Both the position numbers and the translations under genes were made by a program. A stretch of DNA of 38,829 nt from positions 1-38,829 of the forward strand of contig JNEM01010205.1 in NCBI GenBank assembly GCA_000697335.1, in the 5' to 3' direction. Shown here in pieces: positions 32,268 through 38,829 of the stretch (position 1 is the stretch's first letter; each line of letters opens with the position of its first letter). The DNA is from Conidiobolus incongruus B7586. Its lineage: Eukaryota > Entomophthoromycota > Entomophthoromycetes > Entomophthorales > Conidiobolaceae. Under the pieces are notes generated by a model. It saw nothing but the letters and a program-made list of their open reading frames with translations. It was not told the origin of the DNA and did no database searches.

Positions 32268-34673
32268 TATATAAAATATTAAATGAAAGAAGATAGAAGA
32301 TAAAAATTTATTAAGTGTTTTGGGTTAAATGATTAAAGGTTATTTATATTGTAAATTAATTTGCTTTTATTTTAATGATTAAATTATTAATTTTCTCATG
32401 ATAAATCAATAATTTTATAAATTGTTTCTTTGTTATGGGATCTAGTTCTAGATATGATTATTTAAGGATTGATGTAAGTAATTAATATGCATTTTTGATA
32501 CAAATTGATATATATTGTTGTTTGATTAATAGAGTCATAATCATAGCAGCTGATTTGCCATTTATTATTGTTTGAATTTTTTTCTTATAACCAAACTATA
32601 ACCTTTTTGATTGTAAGAATATCGATTTTCATAAAATTATTATTTGATTGAATTGTTAAATTTCTAGTACAAAATATATAATTTGTGTCATTTAACCTAT
32701 ATCAATATATATTTTTATAAAAAATTTGCATAAACTAAGATTAATAACTTCAGTGACAGATAGAATAAAACCAACAATCATCCATTTATTAGTATTCTTA
32801 TTACTTGGAAATAATGATATAAGGTTTCAATTTTCATAATATCATATGAATAAAATAGCTGGAATATTGTTTAAACATTTATGATATCATCAAGAAGCAT
32901 TATTTTATATATTCGTACTAATGTTATTCAAAATAGATACTGTATCATTCCAATGAACTCAGTTGAGCATTATATGACTATCTTAAATAGAAAATGTATA
33001 TTATTTGTTTTCAAAAATTTAGTGTAGTAACAGCATTGTTGTTATAAAGGAAATTTTTGGTTAATTTAATTATAAATATTTTTATCATTTCCATATACAG
33101 CTATAAATATTTTATCGTATAATACACTTTTACAATATGATCTTAATTATAATAAACTGAATTAAGTGAGAATTTTAACTATAAGTTATGATATCTACTC
33201 TAACATCTTCAAAGAATTTAACAACTTAATACATATTTCTTCAAACAATATAGTAGCAATTATTAGATAAAGTATTTATAAACTGATATTTGTATCAATA
33301 TCATTAGATTTAATATCAGTCCTCATGAATCCTGGAAGATATTTAATACAAAATTAATAATATTCTTGTATTTCAACAGTGTTGCAATTATTTTTCAAGA
33401 GATTAAGAATTATAAGTATGGTAAAGCTTAAATTAATATTAAAAGACAAATTCTCATCCATCTTAATTTTGTCATGATAATGTAGGTGGTCAATGGTGTT
33501 AATACATGAAGGAGTAATTATCAAAGGGAAAATTTTCATTATAATTAGAATTGAATAAATAAATGGGAATATGTCTGATAATTTTCAAGCTATTTAGTGA
33601 TCTCTCTATTGATTAGTAGTATATATAGTTTTAGATGTAAATGAATGTTTCCAAACTTTTCTTATTTTGATATAATACAGATATCTTGGACTTTGAAATT
33701 TTGACAATTTTTAATCTTTCAAAAACTGAAAATAAGTCGGAATTTTTTTAAAATCCTAGATGTTATAAAAATTCTTGAAAACTTATTAAATAATCTTGAA
33801 TTAGATATTTAGTCTGGTCCAAATTAAAACAATAATCACTGATATATCATAAATTAATTGACTTTAGTGTATTTAAGAGTCAAGGAGCTAAAGTAAATTT
33901 TTATTTATTCAAATCATATTAAACTTTATTTTAAACTTGTAATATCAATAATTGGTATATTACCAAATTATTTAATATACATCAAACTTATTATCTAATA
34001 ATTTTTATGTATGTGTTCATATTATTTATATTTAAATGATTAGGTATTTTATCAATTTGCAAATATAGGATATTTTCAGTTCAAAATATTCAAATATTTT
34101 GATATTCAACTAATTAATGATGTAATAGTTTATATAAATAAATATAACATATCTAATATTCAAACTAAACACGATTACTCATCAATTTAGTGTAATTACC
34201 AATCCTATATTTATATTATGTTGATAAATATCAGATATAACAGAATACAGCTAAGTTCTAGCAAAGCATGTACTTGCATATTATGTAAAATCATCAATAA
34301 TAATCTGTATCAATAAAAATTATAGCCAAAATTATTGAAAAACATTCAATTATTAATAGTTTTTAAATTAAAATATTAGAAAATAATTTTTTAATATATT
34401 TTAAGATTTTAATCAAACGGTCTCATTAACCCTGGATGATATACAAGTAAACACTTGGCCTAAATAGAATTAGATCGCTATTATCAAGACATATAAATGA
34501 ATCTACTTATAGCCATAGAAATTATTACAATGAAGTTTTTCTGATATTTACTTTTAATAGTTTGTGAATGAGAAATTAAGTTCTTGTATTAATAACTAAT
34601 GTCATTTAAATAAATTAAAATTTATTCTAAGAGTTTAGTAATTCATTAACAAAATATATTTTAATCTATCATT
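32268..34673. other. 2.4-kb AT-rich intergenic region, no gene seen
   Basis: No coding frame of note. A 61-codon minus-strand frame at 33354-33539 has no motif and is not called. The promoter of the ADIP gene should be at the left end. Confidence 0.55.
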
Positions 34674-34678
34674 ATACT
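34674..34678. repeat. Target-site duplication, left copy (ATACT)
   Basis: ATACT directly precedes the lone LTR and recurs exactly at 35012-35016. Confidence 0.6.
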
Positions 34679-35011
34679 AACACGTCTTGGGAAAGCCATG
34701 TCTAGACTAGTTTAAGTAAAAACGAGAGATCTGGGGAATTCCAGGTAAGTGTTAAAGAGATAGGGGGTTTATTGGTTTAGGTCAAATAGCTGGGAGGACC
34801 CAGATCGAACTCTTTCTCCTGAGGATAGCTCTAATTCCAGGTTTTATATAGAGTGAGTTGGGTAAGGTGATTCATGAGATTCTCCGGTGACTTGCATCAT
34901 TGGCCAATTAAAAGATAGAGCGGAAGCAGATGGTATGCGAGTGGGAAACGACTTTAACATTAGGTTGATGTAAGAATACTTGGATAGAAGAGAGTCACCT
35001 GACTCGTGACA
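34679..35011 (-). mobile_element. Lone LTR of a retrotransposon (Ty3/Gypsy-like start), fossil
   Basis: A 333-bp block, clearly GC-richer than the DNA on both sides, is flanked by a perfect 5-bp direct repeat. Read on the minus strand it begins TGTCACGAGTC, like many Gypsy-type LTRs. It has a CCAAT motif, then TATATAAA (34850-34843) and, about 70 nt on, AATAAA (34773-34768). This is the order expected for U3 promoter, R and polyadenylation signal. The other end does not show a canonical CA. There is no internal region or partner LTR, so it is best read as a solo LTR left by recombination. The intact target duplication argues against great age, but without a second LTR it cannot be dated. An unrelated short non-coding RNA gene is the alternative. 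Confidence 0.6.
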
Positions 35012-35016
35012 ATACT
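35012..35016. repeat. Target-site duplication, right copy (ATACT)
   Basis: Exact copy of 34674-34678 at the other edge of the lone LTR. Confidence 0.6.
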
Positions 35017-36864
35017 TACGATTAATCAATGTCAGTGTTTTATTAATTGGGAAAAATTTATTTACCATTGAATCATGTACATTTAATTTGTATTCAATAT
35101 AATTACATTTGTTATTTTATATTTCATCCCAAATTAAGGATTTTTCAATTATCAATAATATATTGCTAGTCAATATTTAATAATTGGAATATTACAGAAG
35201 TACGAAAATTGCCATATATAAAATAATTTGAATTTCCAAATTAATATATCAGTTGGATACTATAGCACAATTAGACCAAATCAATAAATATGTATCAGGA
35301 TTGGTTAAATCTAATATAACAAAAATTATTTCAATTAATTTGCAAGATGAATATCCCCTGAAAAACGCTTCAATATCTGCACAAATCTTAACATAACAGT
35401 TTTGATTGCAATTTATGAACTTTATCAATTTATTAATACTTTTAGTACATTTAAATATAATAACTAATTCTTTAATTATAGATTGATTAATTTCTAAAAA
35501 AATTTCTATGTGGAGATATTAAAAATGGAAACTTCAAAAGCATTTATATATTTATGTAATAAATCTTTCAGAATATATTATCAACCATTATTGTAATTGA
35601 CAATGAAATATTATCAAGACGAACACATAATAAAAGTGTATTTATAAATAATATATATATTTTTTGCAATAGTTGTATTTAATAACTCATAATTTTTGCT
35701 TTAACAATTCAAAATTATATTAATGCTCCATTAATTAAATATAAAAATGACATTAATTGTGATCAATTATCATATAGATATTAAGTAGAATTGTTCCAAT
35801 ATTACATATAATTGATAAATGAAATTTTATTTAAAAATAATAATTATGTAACCTTATATTATGATTATTTCATATAAAGCATCCATGCTATTTTTCAAAA
35901 GTCAAGAGTGATTTTATTTATTTATAAGTTTTTATTAACGCCAATAGTATTAGCATTCTTTTTTTACCAGTTTTTAATTTTGATAACTGAAATTTATCGG
36001 GTAACACGACTATGAAATTTCATTTACAATTCAAAGCCTATGGGATAAAATTAATTCAAAAAATGTGATTATGTACAAACTGTCACAATCTGATCATAGG
36101 CTAAATTTTTATGCAATAATCCGTTATTAGGAAACAATTTATTTGTTAGGTGAATTAATTATTGTTGCCTTGCTTAAATTAGCATTTGAACTCTAATCGA
36201 AGTTAGTTGTGTCAAAGAGCTTAAATTCAAGGTGATGCTGTGCTTCGAAATCTCACCGGTATTTTGCTGAATTAGCATTCATTTAAAGAGTATTATTAAT
36301 AATAAAATCATGATAAACTCAATATATATATATATATATATTTGTAAAATATTCACTATTTAAATGTAAATTATTAAATATTAAATAGAATATTAATGCT
36401 TGACTATGTTAATTCAATTGCATTCTAAGAAATAATACTAAATTGTTATTACTATGATTTCAGTCATATATATTAGTAAGTACATTATATTTGTTAAATG
36501 TATTCAAATTTTATATAAATCCAAAAAAATTAAATGCTATTTAGATATATTCCAGTTAATATACAATTAATGGAGAAATTTTATGCAATCTGAGAATTGC
36601 AATATTGCAAAAGGAAATAATCAAAAATCAATTGATATTAAATTTGAAAAATGATATAATGTTTGGTTGTTGTATTTTAATAACAAGACTTTTAAAAATA
36701 TTATGATCATATTTTCTAATAAGGATGTACCTTAACTGGTTTGCACATTATATTTAACTCTATTTGACAGTAAGAATAAGTATATTTTAGCCATATCAGT
36801 GTGGCATTATTAAATTTAACACAAGACGCCAATTCGCCCAATCAATTATTCTTTAAGTCTTTTA
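35017..36864. other. AT-rich intergenic region with one hairpin and a (TA)n tract
   Basis: No gene is seen. An imperfect hairpin lies at 36219-36276 and a (TA)n microsatellite at 36322-36341. The last 100 nt before the TATA box are somewhat GC-richer. Confidence 0.55.
36322..36341. repeat. (TA)n microsatellite
   Basis: About ten TA units. Confidence 0.8.
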
Positions 36865-36872
36865 TATATAAA
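36865..36872 (+). promoter_or_regulatory. TATA box of the Ser/Asn-rich secreted protein gene
   Basis: TATATAAA lies 63 nt upstream of the ATG at 36935. Confidence 0.55.
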
Positions 36873-36934
36873 TCTGAGACGTTCAATATATTGCTCAGTA
36901 ATATACATTTGGAGATTGTGATAATACTGGGAAC

Positions 36935-38829
36935 ATGAAAATTATCAATATAGTTATAACTGCTGCTTTGCTCGGAGCTGGACTCACCAAACCTCTTCCA
37001 GGAGGAAGTAATCAAACTTACCAATCCAATAAATCTGGACAATCAGAGAAGAAAGAAGAAACAAAAGAGAATGAAATAACCAAAAATTCCAATGGTATTT
37101 TCAATATGAATACCATGTTCGAGCAACTTATGAATCAATATCAAAAGTCTGGTTTTTCTGCTGAAAGCGATTCATCATCAAATTCATCTAACGGTTACCC
37201 TGTGAAACCAGCACCCGAAACTCCATCTACTGGCTATCCAATTCCCTCTGAAACTCCATCTAGCGGCTATCCTGTAAAGCCACCGCCCGAAACCCCATCC
37301 ACCAGCCCCCCAATTCCATCTGAAACCCCATCTAGCGGTTATCCTGTAAAGCCACCACCCGAAACTCCATCTACCAGCTCCCCAATTCCATCTGAAACTC
37401 CATCTAGTGGTTATCCTGTCAAGCCACCTGAAGTTCCTCCTAAGAAGGATTGCGGCTGTACCGAAAATTCATCTAATAATTCCTCTAATGACTCAAGCTC
37501 ATCAGAGAATTCTTCCAACAATTCGAACTCATCTGAATCCTCTAACAACAACTCGAGCTCTTCTGAGAACTCTGACAACAATTCTAGCTCATCTGAATCC
37601 TCTAACAACAACTCGAGCTCTTCTGAATCCTCTAATAACAACTCGAGCTCTTCTGAGAACTCTGACAACAATTCTAGCTCATCTGAATCCTCTAACAACA
37701 ATTCAAGCGCTTCTGAGGACTCGGACAATAATTCAAGTTCCTCAGAAAATTCATCTAACGACTCAAGCTCATCTGAAAATTCCAACAACGATTCAAACTC
37801 ATCAGAAAGTTCCAATTCTTCAGATAATTCAAGCTCTGAAAATTCCTCTGACAACTCAAACTCATCGGAGAACTCCAACAGCGATTCGTCTAGCAACTCA
37901 AATTCATCTGATAGCTCCAACGACAGCTCAAGCTCTTCTGAGAACTCCAGTGACAATTCGAACTCGTCTGAAAACTCCAACGACACCTCAAATTCCTCCG
38001 AAAACTCATCAGATAGCTCCAACAGCAGTTCATCTGATAATTCAAACTCATCCCAAAATAACAATAATAATTCTTCCGACTCCGAAAATACTGGAGAAGA
38101 TACATCTAATAATTCTACCGGCAATAACTCAGACACTAACTCCTCCAACTCTAATAACAGCTCCAACTCCTCTGACAACATTTCTAACTCCTCAAACAAC
38201 AACTCCTCTAATACCAATAACAACTATGACTCCTCTGATAACAACAGTTCTAATTCTTCTAACAGCAACAACAGCTCCAACTCCTCGAACAACAACAACT
38301 CCAACTCCTCGAACAACAGTTCTTCTAACTCAAACAACAATTCTAACTCCAACAATAACTCGAACTCTTCTAACAATAGTTCCAATAACAACTCCACTGG
38401 AAACAATTCCTCTAACTCCAATAACAACTCAAGCTCATCTAACAACAATTCCAACTCTTCGAACAACAGCTCTAACTCCTCTAACAACAGTTCCTCTAAC
38501 TCAAACAACAGCTCCAACTCCTCTAACAACAGTTCTTCTAACTCAAACAACAATTCTAACTCCAACAATAACTCGAACTCTTCTAACAATAGCTCCTCTA
38601 ACAACTCCACTGGAAACAATTCCTCTAATTCTAATAATAACTCAAGCTCATCTAACAACAATTCCAACTCTTCGAACAACAGCTCTAACTCCTCTAACAA
38701 CAGTTCCTCTAACTCAAACAACAGCTCCAACTCCTCTAACAACAGTTCTTCTAACTCAAACAACAATTCTAACTCCAACAATAACTCGAACTCTTCTAAC
38801 AATAGCTCCTCTAACAACTCCACTGGAAA
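36935..38829 (+). CDS. Secreted Pro-repeat plus Ser/Asn-rich protein, 3' end beyond window (631+ codons)
   Basis: The frame is open from the ATG to the last base of the window. Residues 1-18 (MKIINIVITAALLGAGLT) are a Sec signal peptide, much like that of the protein at 27119. A charged segment follows, and then three 24-residue Pro-rich units (GYPVKPPPETPSTS-PIPSETPSS) and the start of a fourth, begin at 37193, 37265, 37337 and 37409. A CGC motif comes next, and the rest is a Ser/Asn/Asp/Glu desert. It begins acidic (SSSSENSDNN and SSESSNNN units) and becomes NSSNNSS-type, with many N-X-S/T sequons. The GYP(V/I/L) motif also ends the other secreted protein, so the two are probably relatives with shuffled modules. 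A cell-wall, adhesin or spore-coat-type role is inferred from composition only. No transmembrane segment or GPI signal is visible in the part present. Confidence 0.82.
   Translation, partial: MKIINIVITAALLGAGLTKPLPGGSNQTYQSNKSGQSEKKEETKENEITKNSNGIFNMNTMFEQLMNQYQKSGFSAESDSSSNSSNGYPVKPAPETPSTGYPIPSETPSSGYPVKPPPETPSTSPPIPSETPSSGYPVKPPPETPSTSSPIPSETPSSGYPVKPPEVPPKKDCGCTENSSNNSSNDSSSSENSSNNSNSSESSNNNSSSSENSDNNSSSSESSNNNSSSSESSNNNSSSSENSDNNSSSSESSNNNSSASEDSDNNSSSSENSSNDSSSSENSNNDSNSSESSNSSDNSSSENSSDNSNSSENSNSDSSSNSNSSDSSNDSSSSSENSSDNSNSSENSNDTSNSSENSSDSSNSSSSDNSNSSQNNNNNSSDSENTGEDTSNNSTGNNSDTNSSNSNNSSNSSDNISNSSNNNSSNTNNNYDSSDNNSSNSSNSNNSSNSSNNNNSNSSNNSSSNSNNNSNSNNNSNSSNNSSNNNSTGNNSSNSNNNSSSSNNNSNSSNNSSNSSNNSSSNSNNSSNSSNNSSSNSNNNSNSNNNSNSSNNSSSNNSTGNNSSNSNNNSSSSNNNSNSSNNSSNSSNNSSSNSNNSSNSSNNSSSNSNNNSNSNNNSNSSNNSSSNNSTG
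37193..37420 (+). repeat. 72-nt Pro-rich tandem repeat (three full units and a partial)
   Basis: Units start at 37193, 37265, 37337 and 37409, exactly 72 nt apart. Each begins GGY-TAY-CCT-GTN (GYPV) and encodes PKP, ETPS and IPSETPS blocks. The fourth diverges after a few codons. Confidence 0.92.
38396..38829 (+). repeat. 213-nt tandem repeat, two full copies and the start of a third
   Basis: ACTGGAAACAATTCC-type unit starts are at 38396 and 38609, and ACTGGAAA recurs at 38822, all 213 nt (71 codons) apart. Copies one and two differ only at about four positions near their start, so the duplication is recent. The array continues past the window. Confidence 0.93.

Noticed and set aside
35012-35019. 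ATACTTAC, the same as the 5' end of U1 snRNA
   Set aside because: The match stops after eight bases and nothing downstream resembles U1. Its first five bases are the target duplication of the LTR.
34844-35068. 74-codon minus-strand frame
   Set aside because: It lies mostly inside the lone LTR, has no protein motif and is better explained as chance.
37411-38823. Minus-strand Leu/Glu-rich frames at the window end
   Set aside because: They are antisense shadows of the Ser/Asn-coding repeat. The plus strand has a signal peptide and a continuous frame from 36935.

Overview
The window is nuclear DNA from a fungus. It is very AT-rich between genes. Introns are short (about 48-105 nt, GT...AG), with a few longer exceptions. 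It carries cytosolic 80S ribosomal protein genes, two eukaryotic tRNA genes, an intron-hosted snoRNA and a fungal-type hybrid histidine kinase. A phosphorylase-kinase regulatory subunit, together with the AT-richness and the Asn/Ser-rich secreted proteins, suggests an early-diverging lineage (a zygomycete-type fungus such as Conidiobolus is my best guess). Genus-level placement is inference.

Layout. 1-361 (-): ribosomal protein uS12/RPS23, 3' end cut by the window edge. 714-786: tRNA-Phe. 993-2546 (-): Gln/Pro/Ser-rich protein, perhaps secreted. 4563-5795 (+): F-box protein. 7498-12037 (+): five-exon phosphorylase b kinase alpha/beta-type subunit. 15031-17619 (+): seven-exon cytosolic hybrid histidine kinase (PAS-PAS-kinase-receiver). 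18431-18610 (-): possible micro-gene. 19316-20661 (+): three-exon uL30/RPL7, with a C/D snoRNA in intron 2 and a structured H/ACA-like segment in intron 1. 21031-21468 (+): a second, complete RPS23. 21845-22723 (-): six-exon Josephin deubiquitinase. 23821-23893: tRNA-Val. 27119-29186 (+): secreted Asn/Thr/Ser repeat protein whose reading frame shifts inside the repeat. 29962-32267 (-): five-exon SSX2IP/Msd1 (ADIP) coiled-coil protein with an Asp-His tail. 34679-35011: a lone LTR with a 5-bp target duplication. 36935-38829 (+): a second secreted Ser/Asn repeat protein, running off the window end inside 213-bp tandem repeats.

The genes do not form a cluster with one function. Two themes stand out. 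The first is translation: two RPS23 copies in opposite orientation with a 238-nt identical tract that looks like gene conversion, and RPL7 with intronic guide RNA. The predicted C/D guide pairs with the conserved 28S segment that yeast snR39/snR59/snR39b modify, but its spacing points to the G two bases from the usual A. The second is the cell surface: two expanding low-complexity secreted proteins full of N-glycosylation sequons, each with a TATA box about 63-70 nt before the ATG.

The long gaps (2547-4562, 5796-7373, 12038-15030, 23894-26823, 32268-34673, 35017-36864) are AT-rich and show no gene that I can support.
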